The position numbers and the translations under genes were made by a program. Below the pieces are notes generated by a model. The model saw nothing but the letters and a program-made list of their open reading frames with translations, ran no database searches and was not told the DNA's origin. 64,000 bases of DNA, taken from assembly GCA_963822615.1 (NCBI GenBank), contig CAWGIM010000016.1:124001-188000 (forward strand), written 5' to 3'. This document shows, in pieces, positions 8,707 to 17,791 of this stretch. The DNA comes from Trebonia sp963822615 (lineage in GTDB: Bacteria; Actinomycetota; Actinomycetes; Streptosporangiales; Streptosporangiaceae). The first letter of the stretch is position 1; each line of letters starts with the position of its first letter.

Positions 8707-11175
8707 TTACTCGGCCCTCCTCAGGGTCACGCTGCTACCGTGGCCGGCGCCGAGGTCCGCCCGGACCGCCGAGCCAGGGCTGTTGGTGGGCAGCCACACC
8801 ACGCCGTCGGCCATGGCGGTGACCACCAGCGGCACCGTCACCGCGCCGGCCGTGGCCGCCACCGTCACCTTGTCGCCGTCAGCCAGGCCCGCCTCGGCCG
8901 CAGTGGCCGCCGACACCCGGGCCGCCGCCGTCCGCGCGGTGCCCGCCAGGTACGGCTCGCCGTCCTGCATCCGCCCGGCGTCGATGAGCTGGTGCCAGGT
9001 GGCCAGCCGCAAACCGGACCCGCTGCCGGTCACCGTCCGGCCGCCGGTCAGCGTCGCGGCCGGAGCCGACAGCACCGCGGGGGCGGCCGGGCGGGCGCCC
9101 TGCCAGGCGCCGAGCGCGGCCAGCTCGGCCCGGGCGGCGGCCGCGTCCGGCAGCCCCAGGTGCACGTCCATCTCGTCGGCCACGGCACCGAGCACGTACA
9201 GGTCGGTGCGCACCCCGGGCACGCTGAGGGCGGTGGCGAACGCGCCGCCGCGGCCCTCCCAGTTCAGGTAAGTCCCCGACTTCTCGGCCACCGCCGCCAC
9301 CGGGAACACCACGTCGGCCCGGTCGGTCACCGCGCTCGCCCGCAGCTCGAGCGAGACGATGAACGGCACCCGGTCGAGCGCGCGCAGCGCGCCCGCCGGG
9401 TCGGGCAGGTCACCGGGGTCGACCCCGGCGATGACGAGCGCGGCCAGCTCGCCCGCCTCGGCCGCCTCGAGCAGGGCCGTCGCGGACCGTCCGGGCGCGG
9501 CCGGGAGCGCCGCCTTGTTCCAGGCCAGCGCCACCTCGGCCCGGGCCTTGGGGTCGCCCACCCAGCGGCCGGCCGGCAGCAGCCCGGGCAGCGCGCCCGC
9601 CTCGACGGCGCCGCGCTCACCCGCCCGCCGCGGTACCCAGGCCAGCCGGGCGCCGCTCGCGTCGGCCAGCCGCACCGCCGCCGCCAGCGCGCCCGGCACC
9701 TCGGCCAGCCGCTCGCCGACCAGGATCACCGCGCCCGGCTTGGCCAGCAGGTCGGCCGCGGCCGCGATGTCCGCGTCGCTGCCGCCGCCCGCGGCCAGCG
9801 CGGTCAGCGTGGCGGGCTCGGCCCCGGGCACCGTCGGCAGCAGCGTGCCGAACACCTTCGCCAGGCCCGGAGTGGGCAGCGCGCCGACCGAGAAGACGGC
9901 CAGCGCGTGCTTGCGGGCCGCCTTGCGCAGCCGCAGGAACACGATCGGCGACTCGTCCTCCGGCTCGAACCCGGCCAGCAGCACCACCGGCGCGGCCTCC
10001 AGGTCGGCGTAGCTGACCTCGATGCCGCGGCCGGCCACCCGGGAGGCGAGGAACTGCTCCTCCTCGGCCGAGTGCGGCCTGGCCCGCATGTCGATGTCGT
10101 TGGTGTTCAGCGCCAGCCGGGTGAACTTGGCGTAGGCGTAGGCGTCCTCCAGCGTGAGGCGGCCGCCGGTCAGCACGCCGACACCGGACGGCTCGTCGCC
10201 CGCGTCACCGCCGCCGGCCCGCGCGTCGCGGGCGGCCACCAGGCCACGGGCCGCCGCCGCGTAGGCGGCCGCCCAGGAGGCGGGCCGCAGCACGCCGTCG
10301 GCGTCCCGCACCAGCGGGGTGGTCAGCCGGTCCGACTGGGTCGCGTAGTTGAACGCCCAGCGGCCCTTGTCGCAGTTCCACTCCTCGTTGACCAGCGGCT
10401 CGTCGCCCGCCAGGCGGCGCAGCACCTTGCCCCGCCGGGTATCGGTGCGCTGGTGGCAGCCGGACGCGCAGTGCTCGCAGACGCTCGGGGTGGACACCAG
10501 GTCGAACGGGCGGGACCGGAAGCGGTAGGCCGCCCCGGTAAGCGCGCCGACCGGGCAGACCTGCACCGTGTTGCCGGAGAAGTAGGAGTTGAACGGCAGC
10601 CCGTTGGCGGTGCCGATGTACTGCCGGGGGCCGCGGTCGAGGAACTCGATGAAGTCGTCGCCCGCGATCTCCTCCGAAGTCCGCACGCAGCGGGTGCAGG
10701 AGATGCAGCGCTCCCGGTCGAGCAGTACCTCGGTCGAGATCGGCACCGGCTTGTCGAACTCGCGCTTGGGCTCGCGGAACCGGGACTCGCCCCGGCCGTT
10801 GGACATCGCCTGGTTCTGCAGCGGGCACTCGCCGCCCTTGTCGCACATCGGGCAGTCGAGCGGGTGGTTGACCAGCAGCAGCTCCATCACGCCCTGCTGC
10901 GCCTTGTCCGCTACCGCCGAGGTGAACTGGGTCTTCACCACCATGCCGTCGGTGCACACGGTGGTGCACGAGGCGAGCGGCTTGCGCTGCCCCTCGATGT
11001 CCACCAGGCACTGCCGGCAGGCGCCGATCGGGTCGAGCAGCGGGTGGTCGCAGAACCGGGGGATGGCGACGCCGATCATCTCGGCGGCCCGGATGACCAG
11101 GGTGCCCTTGGGCACGCTGACCTCGTAGCCGTCGATGGTCACGGTCACCGTGTCGGTTACCGGCTGAACAGTCAT
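8707..11175 (-). CDS. nuoG: NADH-quinone oxidoreductase subunit G
   Basis: NuoG is the large iron-sulfur subunit of complex I, 822 residues from MTVQPVTDTVTV. The frame upstream of this start is nuoF out of phase. In order: the N-terminal 2Fe-2S ferredoxin domain (CDHPLLDPIGACRQC, then a later Cys); the His/Cys cluster HPLDCPMCDKGGECPLQ; a 4Fe-4S site CISCTRCVRTSEE; and the extra N7 motif CEHCASGCHQRTDTR with a fourth Cys in NCDKGRW. A molybdopterin oxidoreductase-like domain follows, where the sequence becomes Ala-rich and more divergent, as is usual in actinobacterial NuoG. It sits 4 bp after nuoF. Confidence 0.95.
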   Translation of the reverse strand: MTVQPVTDTVTVTIDGYEVSVPKGTLVIRAAEMIGVAIPRFCDHPLLDPIGACRQCLVDIEGQRKPLASCTTVCTDGMVVKTQFTSAVADKAQQGVMELLLVNHPLDCPMCDKGGECPLQNQAMSNGRGESRFREPKREFDKPVPISTEVLLDRERCISCTRCVRTSEEIAGDDFIEFLDRGPRQYIGTANGLPFNSYFSGNTVQVCPVGALTGAAYRFRSRPFDLVSTPSVCEHCASGCHQRTDTRRGKVLRRLAGDEPLVNEEWNCDKGRWAFNYATQSDRLTTPLVRDADGVLRPASWAAAYAAAARGLVAARDARAGGGDAGDEPSGVGVLTGGRLTLEDAYAYAKFTRLALNTNDIDMRARPHSAEEEQFLASRVAGRGIEVSYADLEAAPVVLLAGFEPEDESPIVFLRLRKAARKHALAVFSVGALPTPGLAKVFGTLLPTVPGAEPATLTALAAGGGSDADIAAAADLLAKPGAVILVGERLAEVPGALAAAVRLADASGARLAWVPRRAGERGAVEAGALPGLLPAGRWVGDPKARAEVALAWNKAALPAAPGRSATALLEAAEAGELAALVIAGVDPGDLPDPAGALRALDRVPFIVSLELRASAVTDRADVVFPVAAVAEKSGTYLNWEGRGGAFATALSVPGVRTDLYVLGAVADEMDVHLGLPDAAAARAELAALGAWQGARPAAPAVLSAPAATLTGGRTVTGSGSGLRLATWHQLIDAGRMQDGEPYLAGTARTAAARVSAATAAEAGLADGDKVTVAATAGAVTVPLVVTAMADGVVWLPTNSPGSAVRADLGAGHGSSVTLRRAE

Positions 11176-11179
11176 CGGG

Positions 11180-12478
11180 TTACACCGCCCACGCGGTCGA
11201 GGCGGCCGGGTCGAACGGGCAGCCGCCTTGCTTGCTGTGCTGGATGATCTCATCCCGGAAGTACTTGATGGCCGAGTTGATCGGCACCGGGACCGCGTCG
11301 CCGAGCGCGCAGAACGCCCGGCCCATGATGTTGCTGCCCACGTCCAGGATGGTGTCCAGGTCCTCGTCGTTGCCGGTGCCGTCCTCCAGCCGCTGGATCG
11401 CGCGCACCAGCCAGTAGGAGCCCTCGCGGCACGGGGTGCACTTGCCGCACGACTCGTGCTGGTAGAACTCGGTCCAGCGGAGCGCCGCCCGCAGCACGCA
11501 GGTGGTGTCGTCGAACAGTTGCAGCGCCCGGGTGCCGAGCATCGACCCGGCCGCGCCGACCCCCTCGAAGTCGAGCGGGACGTCCAGGTGCTCGTGGGTG
11601 AGCAGCGGGGTGGACGAGCCGCCCGGGGTCCAGAACTTGAGCGGGTGCCCCGGCCGGAGCATGCCGCCCGCCAGGTCGATCAGCTCGCGCAGGGTGATGC
11701 CGAGCGGCGCCTCGTACTGCCCCGGGTTCTTCACGTGCCCGGAGAGCGAGAAGATGCCGAACCCGTTCGACTTCTCGCTGCCGAGGTCGCCGAACCAGTC
11801 GGCCCCGTTGGCGATGATGGACGGCACGCTGGCGATCGACTCGACGTTGTTGATCACCGTCGGGCTGGCGTACAGGCCCTCGACGGCCGGGAACGGCGGC
11901 CGGTTGCGGGGCAGCCCGCGGTACCCCTCGAGCGAGGTGAGCAGCGCGGTTTCCTCGCCGCAGATGTAGGCGCCGGCCCCGGCGTGCACCACCAGGTCGA
12001 GGTCGAAGCCGGTGCCGAGGATGTCGGTGCCGAGGTAGCCCGCCTCGTAGGCCTGGGCCACCGCGTACTGCAGCCGCCGGATGACGTGCAGCACCTCGCC
12101 GCGCACGTAGATGAACGCGTGGCTGGCCCTGATGGCGAAGCAGGTGATGATGATGCCCTCGATCAGCACGTGCGGGTTGGCCATCATCAGCGGGATGTCC
12201 TTGCAGGTGCCCGGCTCGGACTCGTCCGCGTTGACCGTCAGGTAGTGCGGCTTGCCGTCGTTCTGCGGGATGAAGGACCACTTCATGCCGGTGGGGAAGC
12301 CGGCCCCGCCGCGGCCGCGCAGCACCGCGCTCTTCACGGTGGCGATCACGTCGTCCGGCTCCATCGCCAGGGCCTTCGGCAGCGCCTCGTAGCCGTGGAA
12401 GCGGCGGTAGCCCTCGATCGTGAACGAGTCCGGCTGGTCCCAGATCGCGGTCAGTACCGGGGTGAGGGGGTCGGTCAT
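11180..12478 (-). CDS. nuoF: NADH-quinone oxidoreductase subunit F (FMN, NADH site)
   Basis: NuoF binds NADH and FMN and starts electron transfer in complex I. It is 432 residues. The glycine-rich nucleotide motif GRGGAGFPTGMKW lies near residue 55, the FMN/NADH region ADESEPGTCKD near 85, and YICGEETALLTSLEG near 170. The N3 4Fe-4S ligands appear in HESCGKCTPCREG with the distal Cys in GRAFCALGD. The ATG overlaps the nuoE stop (ATGA), so the NADH-module genes are translationally coupled. Confidence 0.97.
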   Translation of the reverse strand: MTDPLTPVLTAIWDQPDSFTIEGYRRFHGYEALPKALAMEPDDVIATVKSAVLRGRGGAGFPTGMKWSFIPQNDGKPHYLTVNADESEPGTCKDIPLMMANPHVLIEGIIITCFAIRASHAFIYVRGEVLHVIRRLQYAVAQAYEAGYLGTDILGTGFDLDLVVHAGAGAYICGEETALLTSLEGYRGLPRNRPPFPAVEGLYASPTVINNVESIASVPSIIANGADWFGDLGSEKSNGFGIFSLSGHVKNPGQYEAPLGITLRELIDLAGGMLRPGHPLKFWTPGGSSTPLLTHEHLDVPLDFEGVGAAGSMLGTRALQLFDDTTCVLRAALRWTEFYQHESCGKCTPCREGSYWLVRAIQRLEDGTGNDEDLDTILDVGSNIMGRAFCALGDAVPVPINSAIKYFRDEIIQHSKQGGCPFDPAASTAWAV

Positions 12479-13257
12479 GACGACTCTGTCTCCCTGTCGG
12501 ACGAAGCGCTGTCAGCAGAATCCGGGCGGTCCGTCCCTGGGGCCTTCCAGCCGCGCTCGTGCGCCAGCTTCAGGCCGACCAGGCTGGCGTGCCCGGCCGA
12601 CGGGCCCTCGGCGGCCAGGCCGTCGCCGAACCCGGCCAGGATCCGGTTGGCCTGCTTCCAGGTGCACAGCCGGCTCGGTCCCCGGGTCGGCGCGGGCGGG
12701 CGGCCCGCCATCAGCTCGTCGACCAGTTGCTTGGCCGAGGCCGGGGTCTGGTTGTCGTAGAACTCCCAGTTGACCATCACCACCGGGGCGTAGTCGCAGG
12801 CCGCGTTGCACTCCAGCCGCTCGAGCGCGACGCTGCCGTCGGCCGACTTGATGTCGCCGTGGTCGTGGGTGCCGCCGAGCGCGTCGGCGTGCCCCCCCTG
12901 CTCGACTGGCACCGCGTCCGCATGGGCGGCGGCGCCGCCGATGTGCTCGGCCAGCTCGGCGTAGATCTGGTCGCCGCCCATGATCGCGCAGGTGGTGTTG
13001 ATGCACACGCCAACCTGGTACTCGGCCGCGGGCTCGTGCTTGTACATGGTGTAGAAGGTGGCGACGCCGCGGACCTCGGTCTGGGTGATGCCCAGCACCT
13101 CGGCGCAGAACGCCATCCCCTCGTCGGTGACGTAGCCGTCCTCGGCCTGCACCAGGTAGAGCAGCGGCAGCAGGGCGGAGCGCGCCCGCGGGTACCGGCC
13201 GGTGATCTCCGCGGCGTCCGCCTTCAGCCGGGTCAGCGTTTCCTCACTGAACGGCAT
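12475..13257 (-). CDS. nuoE: NADH-quinone oxidoreductase subunit E with a His-rich insertion
   Basis: NuoE is the thioredoxin-fold 2Fe-2S subunit of the NADH module, 260 residues. The four ligands are in CINTTCAIMGG (near residue 85) and ECNAACDYAPVVMVNWEF (near residue 150). Between the pairs lies an unusually long segment of about 35 residues rich in Gly, Ala and His (AAAHADAVPVEQGGHADALG, then GTHDHGD). From memory of the family, relatives have a shorter loop here. The segment may be a flexible surface loop or a metal-binding patch; this is inference. The C-terminal tail past residue 205 is low complexity. The ATG overlaps the nuoD stop (TAATG). Confidence 0.95.
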   Translation of the reverse strand: MPFSEETLTRLKADAAEITGRYPRARSALLPLLYLVQAEDGYVTDEGMAFCAEVLGITQTEVRGVATFYTMYKHEPAAEYQVGVCINTTCAIMGGDQIYAELAEHIGGAAAHADAVPVEQGGHADALGGTHDHGDIKSADGSVALERLECNAACDYAPVVMVNWEFYDNQTPASAKQLVDELMAGRPPAPTRGPSRLCTWKQANRILAGFGDGLAAEGPSAGHASLVGLKLAHERGWKAPGTDRPDSADSASSDRETESS

Positions 13258-14621
13258 TACCGGTCAACGCCCCCAATCACCGGGTCAATGGACGCGATCG
13301 CCGGGATCACGTCCGCGAGGTTGCCGCCTTCGCACAGCACGGAGACGGCCTGCATGTGGTGGAACGAGGGATCGCGCAGGTGCGCGCGGTAGGGCCGGGT
13401 GCCGCCGTCGCTGACCACATGGCAGCCGAGCTCGCCCTTGGGCGACTCGATCGGCACGTAGGCCTGGCCCGCGGGGACCCGGAAGCCCTCGGTGACCAGC
13501 TTGAAGTGGTGGATGAGGGCCTCCATGGACTGGCCCATGATGTGCGCGATGTGCTCGGGGGACGGGCCGAGCCCGTCCGGGCCGAGCGACAGCCGGGCGG
13601 GCCAGCCGATCTTGGCGTCCTGGATGATCCACGGGTCGTTCTCGATGCCCGACCGCTCGGCCAGCCGGTCGACCACCTGCTCGACGATCTTCAGCGACTC
13701 GTCGACCTCGGCCATCCGGACCACGTAGCGGCCGTAGGTGTCGCAGGTGTCCACCGTCGGCACGTCGAAGTCGTAGGTCTCGTAGTCGAGGTAGGGCTGC
13801 GACTTGCGCAGGTCCCACGGCAGCCCGGTGGCGCGGAGCATCGGCCCGGTGACGCTGAGGGCCATGCAGCCTTCCAGGTCGAGGTAGGCGATGCCCTTGG
13901 TGCGGGCGGTGAACACCGGGTTGGCGTCGATCAGCTTGTGCAGGTCCCGGGTCCAGCCCTTCGACTTCGCCAGGAAGTCGCGGACCTGCTCGAGGCCGCC
14001 CGGCGGGATGTCCTGGGCGACTCCGCCGACCCGGATGAACGCGTGGTTCATCCGCAGGCCGGTGAACGCCTCGAAGATGTCGAGGATGTACTCCCGCATC
14101 CGCAGGCCGTGCAGGAAGATCGTGGTCGCGCCCAGCTCCATGCCGAACGGGCCGACGCCGCCCAGGTGGGAGGAGATCCGGTTCAGCTCGAGCAGCAGTA
14201 CCCGGATGAGCTTGGCCCGCTCCGGCAGCTTGTCCTCGATGCCGAGCAGCCGCTCGACCGCCATGCAGTAGGCCGCCTCGTTGTGCAGCGGCATCAGGTA
14301 GTCGGCGCGGGTGATGAACGTGGACCCCTGGGTCCACGTCCGGTACTCCATGTTCTTCTCGATGCCGGTGTGCAGGTAGCCGATCGACGCGCGGGCGTCG
14401 GTGACCGTCTCGCCCTCCAGGGTGAGGACCAGCCGGAGCACCCCGTGGGTGGACGGGTGCTGCGGGCCCATGTTGACGACGATCTGCTCGTTCGAGCCGC
14501 GGTCGTCGTCGCCGGTGACCAGCTCGTCCCAGTCCCCGCCGGCCACGTTGTAGACCCGGCCCTCGGCCGCGTCGGCCTCGGCATCGGTCGCACCAGGGGT
14601 CGCGTGCGTGTCCGTGCTCAC
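13257..14621 (-). CDS. nuoD: NADH-quinone oxidoreductase subunit D
   Basis: NuoD is the 49-kDa-type subunit that, with NuoB, forms the quinone-reduction site. It is 454 residues. The signature MGPQHPSTHGVLRLVLTLEG lies near residue 50 with the quinone-site His. GYLHTGIEKNMEYRT and DYLMPLHNEAAYC follow, and the C-terminus ends DVIPAIASIDPVIGGVDR, the typical family terminus. The first 45 residues are a low-complexity acidic leader. It overlaps nuoC and nuoE by a few bases. Confidence 0.97.
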   Translation of the reverse strand: MSTDTHATPGATDAEADAAEGRVYNVAGGDWDELVTGDDDRGSNEQIVVNMGPQHPSTHGVLRLVLTLEGETVTDARASIGYLHTGIEKNMEYRTWTQGSTFITRADYLMPLHNEAAYCMAVERLLGIEDKLPERAKLIRVLLLELNRISSHLGGVGPFGMELGATTIFLHGLRMREYILDIFEAFTGLRMNHAFIRVGGVAQDIPPGGLEQVRDFLAKSKGWTRDLHKLIDANPVFTARTKGIAYLDLEGCMALSVTGPMLRATGLPWDLRKSQPYLDYETYDFDVPTVDTCDTYGRYVVRMAEVDESLKIVEQVVDRLAERSGIENDPWIIQDAKIGWPARLSLGPDGLGPSPEHIAHIMGQSMEALIHHFKLVTEGFRVPAGQAYVPIESPKGELGCHVVSDGGTRPYRAHLRDPSFHHMQAVSVLCEGGNLADVIPAIASIDPVIGGVDR

Positions 14622-15340
14622 GTGTAGGACCTTCTCTCATCCGGAGGCGGCACCTTGGTGCCGCGGTACTCGACCGGGATGCCGCCAAGCGGGTAGTCCT
14701 TGCGCTGCGGGTGCCCCAGCCAGTCGTCGGGCATCTCGATCCGGGTCAGCGCCGGGTGCCCGTCGAACACGATCCCGAAGAAGTCCCAGGTCTCACGCTC
14801 GTGCCAGTTGGCCGCGGGGTAGACCGGGGTGACCGACGGGATGTGCGGGTCCGCGTCGGGCGCCCGCACCTCCAGCCGCAGCCGCCGGTTGTGGGTGATC
14901 GACAGCAGGTGGTACACCGCGCTCAGCTCCCGCCCGGTCTCCAGCGGGTAGTGCACGCCGGACACGCCGGTGAAGATCTCGAACCGCAGCGCCGGGTCGT
15001 GCAGCAGCTTGTCCGCGACCGTCAGCAGGTGCTCGCGGCGCACGTAGAAGGTCAGCTCGCCGTGATCGACCACCACCCGCTCGACCGCGGCAGAGAAACC
15101 GCTGCCGCCGTCGGCCTCGAGGGCGCTGTTGAGCGACTGGGCGACCTCGTCGAAGTAGCCGCCGTAGGGCGGCTCGGACACCAGCGGCGGTGCCCGGTGC
15201 ACCTGCAGCCGGCCGTAGCCGGAGGTGTCCGGGGTGCCGGCCGCGCCGAACATGCCGGTGCGCACCACCGGCGCCTCCGCCTCGGCCGCGTCCGGCCGGG
15301 CGGGCAGTCCCGGCTCGTCCCCTCCCGGGGTCGTCGTCAT
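14618..15340 (-). CDS. nuoC: NADH-quinone oxidoreductase subunit C
   Basis: NuoC is the 30-kDa-type subunit that links the peripheral arm modules, 240 residues. The diagnostic block YPAANWHERETWDFFGIVF followed by GHPALTRIEMPDDWLGHPQRKDYPLGG lies at residues 180-230. The N-terminal 40 residues (TTTPGGDEPGLPARPDAAE) are acidic and low complexity, as in other actinobacteria. It overlaps the nuoB stop and the nuoD start. Confidence 0.95.
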   Translation of the reverse strand: MTTTPGGDEPGLPARPDAAEAEAPVVRTGMFGAAGTPDTSGYGRLQVHRAPPLVSEPPYGGYFDEVAQSLNSALEADGGSGFSAAVERVVVDHGELTFYVRREHLLTVADKLLHDPALRFEIFTGVSGVHYPLETGRELSAVYHLLSITHNRRLRLEVRAPDADPHIPSVTPVYPAANWHERETWDFFGIVFDGHPALTRIEMPDDWLGHPQRKDYPLGGIPVEYRGTKVPPPDERRSYT

Positions 15341-15903
15341 AGCTCACTCCCGAGGTCGTTGACCGAGCTGACGCGGAGCGGGAGCATGCTCAGCCGTGCT
15401 TCCTCCAGCTCGGTGATCTCCGCGTCGCGGTCCGGGCCGAGCTTCATGTTGAGGATCTTGTCGTGCAGCTTGAAGATCGCGTCGAGCAGCATCTCCGGGC
15501 GCGGCGGGCAGCCGGGCAGGTAGATGTCGACCGGCACGATGTGGTCCACGCCCTGCACGATCGCATAGTTGTTGAACATGCCGCCGCTTGACGCGCAGAC
15601 GCCCATCGAGATGACCCACTTGGGCTCGGGCATCTGGTCGTAGATCTGCCGGAGCACCGGGGCCATCTTCTGGCTCACCCGCCCGGCCACGATCATCAGG
15701 TCGGCCTCGCGCGGGGTCGAGCCGGTCTTCTCCATGCCGAACCGGGCCATGTCGTGCCGCGGCCCGCCGGTCTGCATCATCTCGATCGCGCAGCAGGCGA
15801 GGCCGAAGGTGGCCGGCCAGACCGAGCGGGCCCGCGCCCAGCCGGCGATCTTCTCGACCGAGGTCAGCAGGACGCCGCTCGGCAGCTTCTCTTCAATGCC
15901 CAT
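15337..15903 (-). CDS. nuoB: NADH-quinone oxidoreductase subunit B (cluster N2)
   Basis: NuoB holds cluster N2, which gives electrons to quinone. It is 188 residues. The tandem cysteines are in GLACCAIEMMQTG (near residue 37), with the other ligands in GVCASSGGMFNNY and YLPGCPPRPEMLLDAI. Length and motif order are normal. It lies 3 bp after nuoA and overlaps nuoC. Confidence 0.97.
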   Translation of the reverse strand: MGIEEKLPSGVLLTSVEKIAGWARARSVWPATFGLACCAIEMMQTGGPRHDMARFGMEKTGSTPREADLMIVAGRVSQKMAPVLRQIYDQMPEPKWVISMGVCASSGGMFNNYAIVQGVDHIVPVDIYLPGCPPRPEMLLDAIFKLHDKILNMKLGPDRDAEITELEEARLSMLPLRVSSVNDLGSEL

Positions 15904-15906
15904 TTG

Positions 15907-16266
15907 CTAGTCCCACTCCAGGCCGCCGCGCCGCCAGACGTAGGCGTACGCGACGAGCACAGTGATCACGAAGGTGACCATCTCGACCAGCCCGAACGTG
16001 CCGAGCTTGCCGAAGGTCACCGCCCAGGGGTACAGGAAGACGATCTCGATGTCGAAGACGATGAACAGCATCGCGGTCAGGTAGTACTTGACCGGGACCT
16101 TCCCGCCGCCGAGCGGCAGCGGGGTCGGCTCGATACCGCACTCGTACGCGTCCAGCTTGGCCTTGTTCCAGCGTTTGGGCCCCGCCAGGGTGCCCATCGT
16201 GACTGAGAACGCGGCGAAGCCGAAGGCAAGCACGGCCAGCACGAGGATCGGTATGTAGACCTTCAC
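15907..16266 (-). CDS. nuoA: NADH-quinone oxidoreductase subunit A
   Basis: NuoA is a three-helix membrane subunit that anchors the peripheral arm. It is 119 residues with a GTG start. The conserved loop KLDAYECGIEPTPLPLGGGK carries the family Cys, followed by YYLTAMLFIVFDIEIVFLYPWAV with its membrane acidic residues. It is the first nuo gene and lies 45 bp after the reductase gene upstream. Confidence 0.95.
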   Translation of the reverse strand: MKVYIPILVLAVLAFGFAAFSVTMGTLAGPKRWNKAKLDAYECGIEPTPLPLGGGKVPVKYYLTAMLFIVFDIEIVFLYPWAVTFGKLGTFGLVEMVTFVITVLVAYAYVWRRGGLEWD

Positions 16267-16311
16267 CGGGGATCCGCCCCCTTCCTGTGGTGAGTCATCC
16301 TAGGCATCAGG

Positions 16312-17658
16312 TCACCTGGAGCTTGGTGCGAGTCGGGTCATCGCGCTGATGATGCGGTCGCTGGCGTCGCCGTCATGCGGGTCGCTCAGGTTGGCCAGCA
16401 GCTTCAGCGCGAACTTCATCAGCTGCGGGTGGTGCATGCCCCGGTTGGTCGCGTAGCGCATCAGCTTGGGCCGGCCGATGAGCTCCACGAAAACCCGGCC
16501 CAGGGTGTAGTAGCGGCCGTAGGCGGCCTGCAGCTCGTCGCCGTAGCCGCGCAGCACCCGCTCGGTCTGCGCCCGGGTCGGCCGGGCGAGCGCCTGGGCA
16601 ACCACCCGGGCCAGGATCTCGCCCGACTCCATCGCGTAGGGGATGCCCTCGCCGTTGAACGGGTTCACCATGCCGGCCGCGTCGCCCGCCAGCAGCAGGC
16701 CGCGGTGGTAGTGCGGGGTGCGGTTGAAGCCCATCGGCAGCGCCGCCCCGCGCACCGGCTCGGTGCGGTTCTCCTCGGTGTAGCCCCACTCCTCCGGCAT
16801 CGACTTGAGCCAGCGCCTCAGCAGCGCCCGGTAGTCGGTCTTGCCGAACGCCTCCGAGGTATTCAGCATGCCCAGGCCGACGTTGGAGGTGCCGTCGCCC
16901 ATGCCGAAGATCCAGCCGTAGCCGGGCAGCAGCCGGTCCTCGTCCCACAGGTCGAGCCACGACTCCAGGTAGTCGTCCTCATGCCGGGGCGAGGTGTAGT
17001 AAGTGCGGACCGCGACGCCCATCGGCCGGTCATCCCGCTTGCGCAGCCCCATCGCGACCGAGAGCCGGGACGAGTTACCGTCGGCCGCGACGACCACGCG
17101 GGCGCGGTACGTCCGGCGGTCACCTGGCTCCCGTTCGGCGTTATCCTCTTTTGACTTACCTTTTATCTTTTCTTGATGCTCGGCCCCGCGCTGCTCAGCC
17201 AGCGCAGCCTCGACGCCGACGATGCGGCCGTCGTCGTCCAGCACCGGGCCGGTGACGGTGGTGCCCTCGAGCAGCTTCGCGCCCGCCGCCTGGGCCCGCC
17301 GGGCGAGCTGCTCGTCCAGCGACGACCGGGGGCGCACCAGGCCGTAGCCCGGCCAGCTGCTCAGCTCGGGCCAGTCCAGCTCGAGCCGCATGCCGCCGGC
17401 GATGACCCGCAGGCCCTTGTTGCGCAGCCAGCCCGCTTCCTCGCTGACGTCCACACCCATCGCGACCAGGGACTTTACCCCGCGCGGGGTCAGCCCGTCG
17501 CCGCACACCTTGTCCCGCGGGAACCGGGACTTCTCGATCAGCAGCACGTTCAGCCCCGCCTGCGCCAGGTAATAGGCCGCGGTCGAGCCCGACGGCCCGG
17601 CACCGACGACGATGACGTCGGCGTCGTCTTCCCGCTGGCTGCGTGCGTGATCGGTCAC
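16312..17658 (-). CDS. Geranylgeranyl reductase-family FAD oxidoreductase (probable menaquinone tail reductase)
   Basis: This FAD-dependent reductase of the geranylgeranyl reductase family has 448 residues. The dinucleotide fold VIVVGAGPSGSTAAYYLAQAG is at the N-terminus, FPRDKVCGDGLTPRG marks the substrate/FAD signature, and LLLAGDAAGMVNPFNGEGIPYAM is the second FAD motif. I chose the GTG at 17658 (VTDHARSQRED) because AGGA lies 9 bases upstream. The earlier in-frame GTG at 17694 falls inside a palindromic operator and has no ribosome-binding site. Relatives saturate double bonds in prenyl chains (archaeal lipids, chlorophyll, mycobacterial MenJ). Between menG and nuoA the likely substrate is the menaquinone side chain. 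An odd charged stretch, QEKIKGKSKEDNAEREPGD, interrupts the middle of the protein. The substrate is inferred from context. Confidence 0.88.
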   Translation of the reverse strand: MTDHARSQREDDADVIVVGAGPSGSTAAYYLAQAGLNVLLIEKSRFPRDKVCGDGLTPRGVKSLVAMGVDVSEEAGWLRNKGLRVIAGGMRLELDWPELSSWPGYGLVRPRSSLDEQLARRAQAAGAKLLEGTTVTGPVLDDDGRIVGVEAALAEQRGAEHQEKIKGKSKEDNAEREPGDRRTYRARVVVAADGNSSRLSVAMGLRKRDDRPMGVAVRTYYTSPRHEDDYLESWLDLWDEDRLLPGYGWIFGMGDGTSNVGLGMLNTSEAFGKTDYRALLRRWLKSMPEEWGYTEENRTEPVRGAALPMGFNRTPHYHRGLLLAGDAAGMVNPFNGEGIPYAMESGEILARVVAQALARPTRAQTERVLRGYGDELQAAYGRYYTLGRVFVELIGRPKLMRYATNRGMHHPQLMKFALKLLANLSDPHDGDASDRIISAMTRLAPSSR

Positions 17659-17678
17659 TTGATCAGATCCTGGGTTTC

Positions 17679-17696
17679 TTGTGAACGGCTTCACAA
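17679..17696. promoter_or_regulatory. Rex-type redox operator upstream of the reductase-nuo operon
   Basis: The sequence TTGTGAACGGCTTCACAA is a perfect inverted repeat with 7-base arms and a 4-base spacer. It matches the known Streptomyces Rex operator (TGTGAAC..TTCACA type), which Rex leaves when NADH rises. It is centred about 30 bp upstream of the chosen start of the first gene of the operon, a position suited to repression. The rex gene itself is not in the window. Confidence 0.85.
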
Positions 17697-17791
17697 AATC
17701 TTTGCCGTCAGTTTAATCCTCGACTCGCGCTTGGCGAATCGCCGACCCTACCCTAGCGGCCGCCTATTCTACTCTCGCCGCGCCGGGGATG

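Noticed and set aside
7405..11247. A very long open frame on the plus strand opposite nuoH and nuoG.
   Set aside because: Its translation is Arg/Gly/Gln/Asp-rich with no domain, as expected for the antisense of high-GC genes; nuoG and nuoH on the other strand carry full motif sets.
17659..17694. Earlier GTG start at 17694 for the geranylgeranyl reductase gene.
   Set aside because: It lies inside the Rex-type palindrome and has no ribosome-binding site, while the GTG at 17658 has AGGA upstream.
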